Source of the DNA: an uncultured Oscillospiraceae bacterium
GTDB taxonomy: Bacteria > Bacillota > Clostridia > Oscillospirales > Oscillospiraceae
DNA: 21,898 bases
Assembly (NCBI GenBank): GCA_934668605.1
Contig: CAKUNY010000013.1
Location: 1 to 21,898, forward strand
Reading direction: 5' to 3'
Notes under the pieces: model-generated
Database searches by the model: none
The model's input: only the letters and a program-made list of their open reading frames with translations
Told to the model about the DNA's origin: nothing
Translations under genes and position numbers: made by a program
Shown: positions 11,836-19,971 of the stretch, piece after piece
Position numbering within the stretch: position 1 is the stretch's first letter
How the letters are laid out: each line of letters begins with the position of its first letter

Positions 11836-12324
11836 TTATCTTCTTCTGGTTTTCGTCTTGTGCTCGGAATACTGCTTGATGGAGGACATTTTGCTGCTCG
11901 ACTCCGTCATGAACTGCTTGAGCATATCGTCAAACGATTTCTGCTGCGGCTGCGCAGCTGCATTGTCCGCCGGGCGCGGCGCAGATGAACGCTCGCCGGA
12001 CGAACCGGAATTTCTCGGCGCACCATTGAAGCTGCGATTTTGCGGGCGCGAAAACTGCGGCTTGCTTGGCGCCGGAAGGGTGCGCTTGATGGAAAGATTG
12101 GTTTTGCCGTTTTCCCGGCTGATGATCATGACCTTCACGTCCTGACCCTCGGTCAGATGCTCGCGAATGTCATTGACGTAGGCGTGGGCGATTTCCGAAA
12201 TGTGTACCATGCCGGTCGACCCGTCCGGCAGCGTGACAAATGCGCCGAATTTCGTCAGACTCTTGACCTTGCCTTCCACAACTGCTCCAACTGTAAGCTC
12301 CATATGTTCGTTTTGTTCTCCCAT
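11836..12324 (-). CDS. yabR: S1 RNA-binding domain protein (YabR type)
   Basis: A 162-residue cytoplasmic RNA-binding protein. An S1 OB-fold domain fills about residues 10-80, with GAVVEGKVKSLTKFGAFVTL, GMVHISEIA and LSIKR as in YabR/GSP13-type proteins. A disordered tail follows, rich in Ser, Pro, Asn, Gln and Arg and ending KTKTRRR. B. subtilis yabR follows divIC in the same way, which supports the name. Its role is probably ribosome- or RNA-associated. The start is uncertain. The ATG at 12324 has no clear SD, and an in-frame ATG at 12303 is about as poorly placed, 14 bases after a GGAG. Twin hairpins follow. Confidence 0.85.
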   Translation of the reverse strand: MGEQNEHMELTVGAVVEGKVKSLTKFGAFVTLPDGSTGMVHISEIAHAYVNDIREHLTEGQDVKVMIISRENGKTNLSIKRTLPAPSKPQFSRPQNRSFNGAPRNSGSSGERSSAPRPADNAAAQPQQKSFDDMLKQFMTESSSKMSSIKQYSEHKTKTRRR

Positions 12325-12371
12325 CTTATTTTATCCCGGAAAGAAACGCGTTCTTCCGGAACGGTATGCCA

Positions 12372-12650
12372 TCATTCGCCCACATCGTAAAAGATGATGT
12401 CGCCCTCTTCGACCATGCCGAGCTTATCGCGCGCAACGGCCTCGACGCCCGCGTCGGTTCCCAGCGCGTCGATGGAGTCCTGCAGGCGGTTGTTTTCCTG
12501 CCGGGTGGAGGCGATCGAGCTGTTGAGAATCGCTTCCTGCTGGTTCTTCTCGTTGATCTGCTGCCGCAGCGACACGAGCGTCACCGTTGCGTAAACGACG
12601 AGAATCAGGATGACGAGCTTCACCAGAAGGGAAGACTTGACGAATTTCAT
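12372..12650 (-). CDS. divIC: Cell-division protein, DivIC/FtsB family
   Basis: A 92-residue bitopic membrane protein of the divisome that pairs with FtsL and DivIB at the septum. There is a short basic N terminus (MKFVKSS), one membrane helix (about 11-29, LVKLVILILVVYATVTLVS), then a coiled coil with heptad Leu/Ile (QQINEKN through LQDSIDAL). The end ARDKLGMVEEGDIIF is the family signature. Start 12650 is chosen at the conserved N terminus, with AAGG 6 bases upstream. The frame is open further upstream, but that part is shadow of yabQ. It has its own SigA-like promoter, sensible because division is needed in vegetative growth while yabPQ are for sporulation. Confidence 0.9.
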   Translation of the reverse strand: MKFVKSSLLVKLVILILVVYATVTLVSLRQQINEKNQQEAILNSSIASTRQENNRLQDSIDALGTDAGVEAVARDKLGMVEEGDIIFYDVGE

Positions 12651-13110
12651 GCTGTGCCTTGCCCCTTTCCGAATCCGCGCGGCGTAGAAATATCTTATCG
12701 ATAATTGTACCCCATTTTTTGCTTCTTGCAAAGAGGTTTTTCGAAAAAACTGAAAATTTTTTTGCGCAGAACTGCATGGGCTGCAAGATCGTATGCAAAA
12801 TCCGCCCGAAACCCCGCAAAAGTCCGGTAAAAAGCCGCAGAACCAGCGGGCTCAGCGCGAGAAAATATCCCGCCGCGCCGAGAAACATCCCCGGGAAGAA
12901 AAACAGCCGGAACTGCCCCTGCCCCACGTAGAGCGCAAAAAGCAGCAGCGAAAGAAGAAGCGCCAGCAAAAACAGCGCGTCGAGCATCGTCCCGAGCTTC
13001 GGCAGCAGCTTTCGCGGCGCGCGCAGAAGATCATAGAAAAGGCCGAGCACCCCGCCAAGAACGATTGCCAGCGCAAGCTGCTCCGCCTGAAACAGAACCG
13101 GCAGCTCCAT
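12424..13110 (-). CDS. yabQ: Sporulation (spore cortex) protein YabQ, 3' end unusual
   Basis: Membrane protein required for spore cortex formation, made in the mother cell. Three to four hydrophobic segments are visible (about 11-30, 43-63, 67-86 and 87-105), with the family pattern GLFYDLLRAPRK at 23-34. A basic stretch follows. The ATG at 13110 shares a base with the yabP stop (TGATG), so translation is coupled. The frame then continues without a stop to 12424, 227 bases into divIC; residues after about 150 have the Arg-rich composition of an out-of-frame shadow. The true protein probably ends near residue 138-150. A TAA at 12695-12697 would be in frame if one base were added in the A/T runs at 12711-12765. 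Confidence 0.8.
   Translation of the reverse strand: MELPVLFQAEQLALAIVLGGVLGLFYDLLRAPRKLLPKLGTMLDALFLLALLLSLLLFALYVGQGQFRLFFFPGMFLGAAGYFLALSPLVLRLFTGLLRGFGRILHTILQPMQFCAKKFSVFSKNLFARSKKWGTIIDKIFLRRADSERGKAQHEIRQVFPSGEARHPDSRRLRNGDARVAAAADQREEPAGSDSQQLDRLHPAGKQPPAGLHRRAGNRRGRRGRCAR
12704..12731 (-). promoter_or_regulatory. SigA-type promoter for divIC (within the yabQ reading frame)
   Basis: On the - strand: TTGCAA (12731-12726), a 16-base spacer and TACAAT (12709-12704). Transcription should start near 12697, giving a leader of about 47 bases. This AT-rich patch stands out from its G+C-rich surroundings. Confidence 0.7.
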
Positions 13111-13385
13111 CAGCCAAACAGCCGCCCGAAAAAACCGCCCGCGGGCGCCGCATCCTCATAGCTGAGAGAATCGACCGTCCCGTCGACCAGCACCTCGCCG
13201 CCGTCGAGTCGCAAAAGCTGCAAATGAAGATTTTCCCCGCGCACGATGAGCGTCCCGCGCGTGGTGGTGAGGACGATCGTTGTCTCGTCGAAGCTCTCGA
13301 CCTCAATGACCCCCGTCATATGAAGCCGCGAACGGCTGTCCAATTGCAGCTGGTGCGGCGCTTGCAGCGCGTTTTCCGTTTCCAT
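13110..13385 (-). CDS. yabP: Sporulation protein YabP
   Basis: A 91-residue protein of the YabP/YqfC family, needed for sporulation and acting with YabQ on the developing forespore surface. Family features are the N-terminal HQLQLDSRSRLHMTGVIEVE, the SFDETTIVLTTTRGTLIVRG beta-strand run, and the VDGTVDSLSYED end. The start at 13385 has AGGAGGGG just upstream; an open frame upstream of that is shadow of rqcP. A SigE-like promoter lies 31 bases before the start codon. It is the first of the overlapping yabP-yabQ pair. Confidence 0.9.
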   Translation of the reverse strand: METENALQAPHQLQLDSRSRLHMTGVIEVESFDETTIVLTTTRGTLIVRGENLHLQLLRLDGGEVLVDGTVDSLSYEDAAPAGGFFGRLFG

Positions 13386-13415
13386 AGTGCCCCTCCTTTG
13401 CCTGCCGGATGGTAC

Positions 13416-13444
13416 AGTATACGGCGGGAGCAGGGGCAATATGA
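13416..13444 (-). promoter_or_regulatory. SigE-like (mother-cell) promoter for yabPQ
   Basis: On the - strand TCATATT (13444-13438) fits the SigE -35 consensus exactly. After a 14-base spacer comes CGTATACT (13423-13416), matching 5 of 7 defined -10 positions. The B. subtilis yabP gene is SigE-dependent. The site lies in the 67-base rqcP-yabP gap, where a sporulation-specific start is expected. Confidence 0.6.
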
Positions 13445-13452
13445 GCGCGGAT

Positions 13453-13692
13453 TTAAATCTCTTTGTAGAGCGCCTGCGCGTCGTCCTTGCGCACAGCCTC
13501 GGCCACGGCCAGAACCTCGACTTTGAGCGTCCGCGCGCCGAAGGCAATTTCAATCTGGTCGCCGACCTTCACGTCATAGCTTGCCTTCGCGGGCTTGCCG
13601 TTTACGGAAATGCGCGCGTTGTCGCACGCTTCGTTTGCAACTGTCCGGCGCTTGATGAGCCGGGAAACCTTCAGATATTTGTCCAAACGCAT
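13453..13692 (-). CDS. rqcP: S4-domain ribosome quality-control protein RqcP
   Basis: A 79-residue S4 RNA-binding protein (formerly YabO), like the Hsp15/RqcP family. In B. subtilis RqcP binds stalled 50S subunits with RqcH and drives alanine tailing of incomplete chains. The S4 pattern is complete: MRLDKYLKVSRLIKRRTVAN, then GRISVNG-like ARISVNGKPAK and KVGDQIEI. AGGAGA precedes the ATG by 5 bases. It sits directly after a terminator hairpin that follows hup, so its expression may depend on read-through or on a promoter I cannot see. Confidence 0.92.
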   Translation of the reverse strand: MRLDKYLKVSRLIKRRTVANEACDNARISVNGKPAKASYDVKVGDQIEIAFGARTLKVEVLAVAEAVRKDDAQALYKEI

Positions 13693-13705
13693 GGTAATTC
13701 TCCTA

Positions 13706-13737
13706 TAAAAAATCGGGAAAGCCGGAGCCTTCCCGAT
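13706..13737 (-). terminator. Intrinsic terminator between hup and rqcP
   Basis: On the - strand ATCGGGAAGGC and GCTTTCCCGAT make an 11-bp stem (one G-U) closed by a C(UCCG)G tetraloop, followed by six T. It begins a few bases after the hup stop and ends just before the rqcP SD. It probably allows abundant hup mRNA while limiting downstream genes. Confidence 0.88.
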
Positions 13738-13743
13738 GGTATG

Positions 13744-14019
13744 TTACTTGGAAATCTGATCCTTGAGCGCCTTGCCGGGCTTGAAGACGGGAACGGTGGT
13801 GGCGGGAATTTCGATGGGCTCCTTGGTCTTGGGGTTGCGGCCCATACGAGCCTTGCGCGCCTTGGTTTCAAAGCCGCCGAAGCCGACGAGCTGTACCTTG
13901 TCGCCCGCGCAGAGCACCTCCGCGATGGTGTCAAACGTTGCGCTGACGGACTTCTCCGCGTCCTTCTTGCTCATGCCGCACTTCTTGGCGACCTCAGCGA
14001 TGAGTTCAGTTTTATTCAT
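13744..14019 (-). CDS. hup: HU-family DNA-binding protein
   Basis: A 91-residue histone-like nucleoid protein that binds and bends DNA as a dimer. It has the family layout: MNKTELIAEVAKKCGMSKKD helices, GDKVQLVGFGGFETK in the beta saddle, the RNPKTKEPIEIPA arm with the DNA-intercalating Pro, and VPVFKPGKALKDQI at the end. I take the start at 14019 rather than 14025 because AGAGGA lies about 9 bases from the former and only 3 from the latter. It is inserted between mazG and rqcP, unlike in B. subtilis. A terminator right after it suggests a separate high-level transcript. Confidence 0.95.
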   Translation of the reverse strand: MNKTELIAEVAKKCGMSKKDAEKSVSATFDTIAEVLCAGDKVQLVGFGGFETKARKARMGRNPKTKEPIEIPATTVPVFKPGKALKDQISK

Positions 14020-14067
14020 GATCATAGTCCTCTTTTCTGTGTTTTGTGAAACTTCGGCGGTGTCTTT

Positions 14068-14835
14068 CTACTCTTTGGTCTTTTGCTGCGACCAGAGCGA
14101 AAGCAGTTCCTCGCGGGAGAGCGAATCCAGCGAGCGGCCAGCCTGCCTTGCGGCCGATTCCATTGCGCCAAAACGGCGGATAAATTTTTCGCAGGCGTCG
14201 TGTAAAACCTGCTCCGGATCCTTCTGCAAAAATGCAGCAACATTGACTGCGGCAAACAGCATGTCGCCCAGCTCCTCGGAAGGGTCGATTCCTTCTTCAA
14301 TAGCCTCCCGCAGCTCTGCCGTCTCTTCTTCCAGTTTGCCCAGACATTCCGCAGCCGATTCCCAACGAAAGCCGCACTTCGCGGCTTTTTTCTGAAGCTT
14401 TTCGCTGCGCCATGTCGCAGGCAGCGAACGCGCCACGCCGTTTAGCGTATCGGTGACGGTTGTCTGACCCTTTTCCTGCTGCTTGACCTCGTCCCAGCTC
14501 TTGGCTTCTCCGCCAAAGAGCGCGGGATGGCGGAAAATCAGCTTTTTGCACTCCGCGTCACACACATCGTCCAGCGTGAAGCGGCCTGCCTCGCGCTCAA
14601 TATCGGTGTGGAACAGAACCTGGAGCAGCACGTCTCCGAGCTCCTCGCGCATATGCGCAGGGTCGTCCAGATCGAAGCCCTCGCAGGCCTCGTAGGCCTC
14701 CTCCAGAAAATTTCGCCGGATGGAAAGGTGGGTCTGCGCGCCGTCCCACGGGCAGCCGCCCGGTGCGCGGAGAACCTCCACAAGCCGCTGAAGATCGGCA
14801 AAGTCATAGCGATCTTTGCTAGTAAAATTTATCAT
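14068..14835 (-). CDS. mazG: Nucleoside triphosphate pyrophosphohydrolase MazG
   Basis: Hydrolyses (d)NTPs to NMP and pyrophosphate, cleaning up abnormal nucleotides. The 255-residue protein has two tandem all-alpha MazG domains. The first starts after LRAPGGCPWDGAQTH (about 22-36) and carries EEAYEAC with REELGDVLLQ (Mg-binding Glu and Asp). The second has KLEEETAELREAIEEG and SEELGDMLFAAVN. The motif CGFRWES between them is typical. The start at 14835 has AGAGGG upstream. It lies 28 bases after the flippase gene and is the YabN equivalent without the N-terminal methylase domain found in B. subtilis. Confidence 0.94.
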   Translation of the reverse strand: MINFTSKDRYDFADLQRLVEVLRAPGGCPWDGAQTHLSIRRNFLEEAYEACEGFDLDDPAHMREELGDVLLQVLFHTDIEREAGRFTLDDVCDAECKKLIFRHPALFGGEAKSWDEVKQQEKGQTTVTDTLNGVARSLPATWRSEKLQKKAAKCGFRWESAAECLGKLEEETAELREAIEEGIDPSEELGDMLFAAVNVAAFLQKDPEQVLHDACEKFIRRFGAMESAARQAGRSLDSLSREELLSLWSQQKTKE

Positions 14836-14863
14836 AATTCGCCCTCTTTCGCAAGGCTTTTGT

Positions 14864-16543
14864 TCAACTTTTTTTCTGAATTTTCAGGAGTTTCGCGATT
14901 TTTTCGCCCTTGGGCAGCAGCATGCAGTCTTCATACGTCACGCACTGGAGCGCGACGGCCAGAACCGCGTACAAAACCACTGCGAACGCAAGGCTTGCAA
15001 GGCAGGAAAGCTTCCATGAGCCAAGCCGGGAAGAGAGCACGCGGTATACAAGGAACGTCGCCCCGCCCATGAGAGCCGAGGCAATGAGCGGCCGGATGAT
15101 GTTTTTGAAGATGGCCGGGCGCGCGGAAATGTGCCGGCGCATCGAGAAAACGTCCAGCGCGGTAATCGCGATGTAGCAGATGAGCGTACCGATCGGTGCG
15201 CCGATGATGTTAAGAGACGGCTGACCGACCAAAATATAGTTGACGATGATCTTCACGATGCCGCCGATCAACATGTTGATAACGGGCGTCGTGACATCCC
15301 CGTGCGCCTGCATGATGGCGTTGAGAAGCAGAACCAGCGAGTTAAACACAACCGCCAGACCCAGAATTGCCATCATGGGCGCGGCCAGCTGGATGCGGTC
15401 TTCCGAGTACGACGAGCACAGCAGCCGGATGACGGGCTCCGCCATCACAAACAGACCCGCCGCGCACGGCATGGCGATGAGCGCCATCGTCCGGACGGCA
15501 GACTCGGAGGTCGACTTTGCTTCGTGTAGGTCTTTTTTTGTAAGAGATGCCGTGATGGCCGGGATGACGGCGATCGTGATCGTCGGGATGAACGAGCAGG
15601 GGAGGGCAAAGACGGTCTGGCAGAAATTATAGACGCCCTTTGCCGAGTCCGCCATCTTTTCCGTCCATTGAAGCGCGCCCGTAAGTCTGCGCATATAGAT
15701 CATCGTGTCAAAGAGGTTGATGATCTGAAGCCCGGCAGAGCCCAGCGTGATGGGAACGGCGATGGAAAGAAGCTCCTTCATTGTGCTCCGCGTGGACTTG
15801 GCATGCCCGCCGCCGAGAGACAAAATCGCGCTCGACTGGCGGAACTTGCAGTGAAGGTACACGGCAGAGATGAGGCTCCCGAGCGTCACGCCCATGATCG
15901 CGCCGCCCGCGGCTAACGTAATGTCGCCATAGTCCCGCGCGCTCTCGCCCGGGGCAAGCGCAATTCCCTGCGCGCGCACATACGCTTCTCCCGTCAGCTT
16001 CATCACGAGCCACGCGAGCCCGAGGCCGACAACAAGGCGCGTCACCGCCTCAAAAATCTGGCTGACGGATGTGGGGGTCATGTTGCTCTGACCCTGGAAA
16101 AATCCACGGTACGCGGACACAAGGCAGATGAGCAGCACGCACGGAGCCAAAGCGGCAATCGCCGCCCACGAGTTTTCGTTCGTCGTGACCATCACGGAAA
16201 GGGGCTTGCAGAAAATCAGCATGCCGAGGCTTCCAATGACGCCGATGGTCAGAAACACGTACAGAGACGTTTTGTAGATCCGTCTGATCTGCGCGTGGTT
16301 TCCGAGCGTCTGCGCCTGCGAGATCATGCGGCTCATGGCCACGGGAAGACCCGTCGTCGAGATCATGAGCAGGACGTTATAGACGTCGTAGGCGGTATTG
16401 AAGTAGCCGAAGCCGTCTTCTCCGATGATGTTGTTGAGCGGGACTTTGAACAAAAAGCCCATGAGCTTGACCAGCACTGTCGCCATCGCGAGAACCGCCG
16501 TGCCCTGTAAAAACGTCTGCTTTTTGATGGGCTGATCGTTCAT
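14864..16543 (-). CDS. Polysaccharide/lipid flippase of the YabM-SpoVB type (MOP superfamily)
   Basis: A 559-residue integral membrane protein with about 14 hydrophobic segments, from the family of lipid-linked sugar exporters that includes MurJ, SpoVB and YabM. It probably flips a cell-wall or spore-cortex precursor across the membrane. Family signs are the N-terminal TFLQGTAVLAMATVLVKLMG, GEDGFGYFNTAY, and GLPVAMSRMISQ. B. subtilis has yabM just before yabN (mazG), so this is likely the YabM position, though SpoVB cannot be excluded. The ATG overlaps the stop of the amidohydrolase gene by 4 bases (ATGA), so translation is coupled. Confidence 0.88.
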   Translation of the reverse strand: MNDQPIKKQTFLQGTAVLAMATVLVKLMGFLFKVPLNNIIGEDGFGYFNTAYDVYNVLLMISTTGLPVAMSRMISQAQTLGNHAQIRRIYKTSLYVFLTIGVIGSLGMLIFCKPLSVMVTTNENSWAAIAALAPCVLLICLVSAYRGFFQGQSNMTPTSVSQIFEAVTRLVVGLGLAWLVMKLTGEAYVRAQGIALAPGESARDYGDITLAAGGAIMGVTLGSLISAVYLHCKFRQSSAILSLGGGHAKSTRSTMKELLSIAVPITLGSAGLQIINLFDTMIYMRRLTGALQWTEKMADSAKGVYNFCQTVFALPCSFIPTITIAVIPAITASLTKKDLHEAKSTSESAVRTMALIAMPCAAGLFVMAEPVIRLLCSSYSEDRIQLAAPMMAILGLAVVFNSLVLLLNAIMQAHGDVTTPVINMLIGGIVKIIVNYILVGQPSLNIIGAPIGTLICYIAITALDVFSMRRHISARPAIFKNIIRPLIASALMGGATFLVYRVLSSRLGSWKLSCLASLAFAVVLYAVLAVALQCVTYEDCMLLPKGEKIAKLLKIQKKS

Positions 16544-17868
16544 TGCGCGGCCTCCTCGGAATCATCGGAGAATACCTTTGGAATGGCGTAGTCGTGGAGC
16601 TCTTTTAAAGCGCCCGCGAGGTCTAATGTCGGGAACTTCCCGGCGTTGTACAAAATCTGGCCGCGCACCATCGTCAGCACCACATCGTGACCCGACGCGG
16701 CATAGACAAGGTTCGAGAGCACGTTGTGGCACGGGATGAGATGCGGCTGCGTGAAATCGAGGAGGATCAAATCAGCGTCCATGCCGATTTTGATCTGACC
16801 GCACTCTTTCTCGCGCCCCTGCGCCTTCGCGCCGCAGACCGTCGCCATCATGAGCGCGGCCTCCGCCGGAATTGCGGTCGGGTCGCCCGTCTTTGCCTTG
16901 GCCATCAGCGTACAGGCCTTGATCTCCTCAAGAAGATCGAGGTTGTTGTTGGACGCGACGGAGTCCGTGCCGAGGCAGACGTTCATGCCGGCCTTGACCA
17001 TGCCCATCACATCCGCGCAGCCGGAAGCAAGCTTTAAATTGCTCACCGGGCAGTGCACCGCGCTCACGCGGCGCTTGGCAAGAAGCTGCATGTCTTCTTC
17101 GGTCAGGTGCACGCAGTGCGCCGCCGTCGTGGGAACGTCGAAAACGTGGTGGCAATCAAGCACCTGCGCGGGCGTTAACCCGTAGCGCTCGACGCACTGG
17201 TCGTGCTCCAGTTTCGTCTCCGACACATGCACCTGCATACCGATCCCCTCGTTGATGCAGAACTCGGAAAGCGCGTCCCAGAGCTGATAGGTCGAGGTGT
17301 ATTCGGCGTGGATGGAAGCTTCAATTTTGATGCGCCCATTGTCGTAATTGTGCCATTTCTCTTTGAGCGCGACCAGCTCCTGACAGGCGGGGAACTTCTC
17401 AAAATCGAAGTCGTCGCCCAAAAACATCGACGTTCCGCGCGAGATATTTGCCTTCATGCCAGACTTGGCGATGACGTCGCAGATATCGTCGCAGAAATAG
17501 TACATGTCGGACACGCTCGTTACGCCAAATTTCAAACATTCGGCCACGGCCAGCGTCGTCGCCGCGCGCACGCACCTGCCGTCCAGCCGGTCCTCGCGCG
17601 GGAAAATGTAGTCGTTCAGCCATTCCTGCAATTTCAAGTCGTCCGCGTATCCGCGCAGCAGCTGCATCGGAAGGTGCGTGTGGCAGTTGATGAGGCCGGG
17701 CATTAAGACCATGCCGGTCGCGTCGATGATCTTTTCGGGCTTTTCCTCCGGCGCGTGCTTGCTGAGATAGCTGATCTTGCCGTCGGTCACGCCGACAAAT
17801 GCGTCCGTCCAGACGGACATCCGGTCGTCCATTGTGACGACGCAGACATGGGAAAACAGCGTATTCAT
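16540..17868 (-). CDS. mtaD: Amidohydrolase, 5-methylthioadenosine/S-adenosylhomocysteine deaminase type
   Basis: A 442-residue metal-dependent hydrolase of the TRZ/ATZ group. Its members deaminate S-adenosylhomocysteine, methylthioadenosine or adenosine to the inosyl compounds. Metal ligands are the HTH pair in GLINCHTHLPMQLLRG (about 63 and 65), the His in QVHVSE and the Asp in LGTDSVASNN. TTAAHCVHL and AVHCPVSNLKLASG are also typical. I place the start at 17868, not 17874: GAGGAGG lies 7 bases before the former and 2 before the latter. This gives a 4-base ATGA overlap with hemZ. Substrate choice within the family is not decided by sequence. Confidence 0.85.
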   Translation of the reverse strand: MNTLFSHVCVVTMDDRMSVWTDAFVGVTDGKISYLSKHAPEEKPEKIIDATGMVLMPGLINCHTHLPMQLLRGYADDLKLQEWLNDYIFPREDRLDGRCVRAATTLAVAECLKFGVTSVSDMYYFCDDICDVIAKSGMKANISRGTSMFLGDDFDFEKFPACQELVALKEKWHNYDNGRIKIEASIHAEYTSTYQLWDALSEFCINEGIGMQVHVSETKLEHDQCVERYGLTPAQVLDCHHVFDVPTTAAHCVHLTEEDMQLLAKRRVSAVHCPVSNLKLASGCADVMGMVKAGMNVCLGTDSVASNNNLDLLEEIKACTLMAKAKTGDPTAIPAEAALMMATVCGAKAQGREKECGQIKIGMDADLILLDFTQPHLIPCHNVLSNLVYAASGHDVVLTMVRGQILYNAGKFPTLDLAGALKELHDYAIPKVFSDDSEEAAQ

Positions 17869-19358
17869 TCGCATTCCTCCTCATTGGGTGCAGGCGGCTG
17901 CTGCGCAAGACGGTGCAGAATTTCAAAAATCTCGTCCTTCTGATGCAAAATCGTATCGATGCGCGCAATGTAGTCCTGCGGGGATTTTGGATTGTGGAAG
18001 CGCTCCAGCTGCCCAGCGGGGAGATTGATCTTGTTCATGCCGCCGCCGCCAAGAGACAAAATCGTGTGGAGCTCCTCCATCATGTATATGTTGTACCAGC
18101 CCGTAAATCCCGGGCGGCACCAGCCGGTATTTTCAAAGCTGCCGGACATGTATTTCTGCCGGTAGAGATAGTATGGTACAAAACTATGCGCCCGAAGCGA
18201 TGTTTCCGCGCCGGAGAGCATCTGAGAGACATCCTCATTTGTAGGAAGCACCGTCCGGTTCTGGAACAGGTTCGCGCCCTTTTTAAGAGCCAGCGTGTGA
18301 ACCGTCACATTGCTGGGATTGAGAGACAAAACCTGCGATAAGGACGCGGCGAACTTCTCGGGCGTATCGCCGGGAAGCCCCGCAATTAAGTCCATGTTGA
18401 TATCCTCGAAGCCGACCGCGCGCGCCTGCCGGAATGCCTCCAGCGTCTGCGCCGAGGTGTGCTTCCGCCCGACAGCTTCCAACACATCGTCCGCCATCGT
18501 CTGGGGATTGATCGAAATGCGCGTCGCGCCGCCGTCGTGGATCACGCGCAGCTTATCGAAGTCCAGCGTGTCCGGCCGCCCGCCCTCGACGGTAAACTCC
18601 AGACAGCGCGAAAGATCAAAGCTGTCGTTGATCGCTTGTAAAAGGTCTTTCATCTGGGCAGAAGAGAGCGTCGTCGGCGTGCCGCCGCCCATGTAAAGCG
18701 AGCGAATGTGATACCCGGAGCCTTCCAGCAGCTTTCCCGTATACGCGATCTCCCGGTGCAAGGCATCCAAATATGGCGGCAGGAACGCCCCGAAGCGCTC
18801 GATGGACTCGCTCACAAACGAGCAGTACGAGCACCTCGTCGGGCAGAAGGGGATTCCAATGTAGACGGATAAGTCGCCCGGCTCCAGCAGCTTCGCAGCC
18901 TCCAGCGTATGCTTTGACGCGTCGACGCAGAGCCTGCTTCTTTCGGGCGTGACAAAATATGTTTTCTCTAAAAGCCGCGCCGCGTCCTTTTCCGAGCCGC
19001 CCTCCAGCATGCACTTGGTCGATAGCTTCGTCGGCCGGACGCCCGAAAGCGCGCCCCACGGGGGAACGGTTCCGAGCACCTTCGTCGCGGCTAAGTAGTA
19101 GCTCTGCTGCAAAATCCGGCGCGTCATGCGCACGTCGGCCTGCGTAAGCGGGATCCGTCTGGCGGCGAAGCCCGTTTTTTCGCCCCGGGTCACCTTCGCC
19201 GTCGCGGTCAGATACTTCTTACCGCGCGAAAGAGACGACACTGTGCCGTCTCCTGAAAAGCGCTGCGTCACAAATTCCGACGGCTCGTCCGGGAACAGCT
19301 GCATTTGCAGCTGCTCGACGGGGTAGCGTTCGGTGTGACCGATGAGTAATAGCTTCAT
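17865..19358 (-). CDS. hemZ: Radical-SAM coproporphyrinogen dehydrogenase-like protein HemZ
   Basis: A 497-residue radical-SAM enzyme of the HemN/HemZ group, linked to oxygen-independent coproporphyrinogen III oxidation. The [4Fe-4S] cluster motif CPTRCSYC gives Cys172, Cys176 and Cys179. YMGGGTPTTLS binds SAM, and INMDLIAGLPGDTPE and RISINPQTM follow. The extra N-terminal roughly 160 residues (with GVRPTKL) mark HemZ rather than HemN. The ATG overlaps the preceding stop by 4 bases. No other haem genes are in the window, and many anaerobes carry this gene without full haem synthesis, so its true substrate here is uncertain. Confidence 0.92.
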   Translation of the reverse strand: MKLLLIGHTERYPVEQLQMQLFPDEPSEFVTQRFSGDGTVSSLSRGKKYLTATAKVTRGEKTGFAARRIPLTQADVRMTRRILQQSYYLAATKVLGTVPPWGALSGVRPTKLSTKCMLEGGSEKDAARLLEKTYFVTPERSRLCVDASKHTLEAAKLLEPGDLSVYIGIPFCPTRCSYCSFVSESIERFGAFLPPYLDALHREIAYTGKLLEGSGYHIRSLYMGGGTPTTLSSAQMKDLLQAINDSFDLSRCLEFTVEGGRPDTLDFDKLRVIHDGGATRISINPQTMADDVLEAVGRKHTSAQTLEAFRQARAVGFEDINMDLIAGLPGDTPEKFAASLSQVLSLNPSNVTVHTLALKKGANLFQNRTVLPTNEDVSQMLSGAETSLRAHSFVPYYLYRQKYMSGSFENTGWCRPGFTGWYNIYMMEELHTILSLGGGGMNKINLPAGQLERFHNPKSPQDYIARIDTILHQKDEIFEILHRLAQQPPAPNEEECE

Positions 19359-19960
19359 ACGCGCGCCGCCTCGCGCATGTAATAGTTTGTCCGGCGCTCA
19401 CGCTCGAGCGTTGTAGCTTCCCCATGACCGGGGAGCACGCGATAGTCTCCCGGAAGCTCCGCCAGGCGCTTGAGAGACGCCATCATCTGTGCGCCGTCGC
19501 CGCCCGGAAGGTCGGTTCTGCCGCAGCAGCCCTCGAACAGCGTATCGCCCGAGAAGATCGTATCCTCGCAGAGGAAGCACGACGAGCCGCGCGTGTGGCC
19601 GGGGGTGGCGAGAACGCGGAAGGTGAGAGGCGGCATGGAAATTTCGTCGCCGTCTAAAAATGTTTCGGTATAGACGAGATTTCCGTGGCTCATATTGAGC
19701 GTCTCGTCGGTGTCCTGCACGCTGACGTAGATCGGAACGTCCGGGAAGCTTTCATGCAGTGCGCGCAGCGCGCCCGTGTGGTCAAAGTGCGCGTGCGTCA
19801 AAAGCATCAAGCGCAGCGCAAGACCGTTTTTTGTAAGCGTATCTACGATATTCTGCGGCATTGCGCCGGGGTCAATGAGCGCGCAGGCCTTGGATGCTTC
19901 GTCATACACCACGTAGCAGTTGGTTTCCAAAGCCCCAAGCGGAAGGGTAATTATTTTCAT
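19355..19960 (-). CDS. Metallo-beta-lactamase-fold hydrolase (glyoxalase II-like, YqgX group)
   Basis: A 201-residue Zn hydrolase. The metal motif THAHFDH gives His56, His58, Asp60 and His61; TPGHTRGS and FSGDTLFEG supply the later His and Asp, and LPGHG follows. LETNCYVVYDE at the N terminus and GRTDLPGGD are typical of the YqgX/hydroxyacylglutathione-hydrolase-like group, which may break down thioesters of methylglyoxal detoxification. The physiological thiol is unknown. AGAGGA precedes the ATG; it lies 11 bases after dtd and overlaps hemZ by 4 bases. The relA-dtd-hydrolase-hemZ order is common in Clostridia. Confidence 0.9.
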   Translation of the reverse strand: MKIITLPLGALETNCYVVYDEASKACALIDPGAMPQNIVDTLTKNGLALRLMLLTHAHFDHTGALRALHESFPDVPIYVSVQDTDETLNMSHGNLVYTETFLDGDEISMPPLTFRVLATPGHTRGSSCFLCEDTIFSGDTLFEGCCGRTDLPGGDGAQMMASLKRLAELPGDYRVLPGHGEATTLERERRTNYYMREAARV

Positions 19961-19971
19961 ACTGCGTTCCT

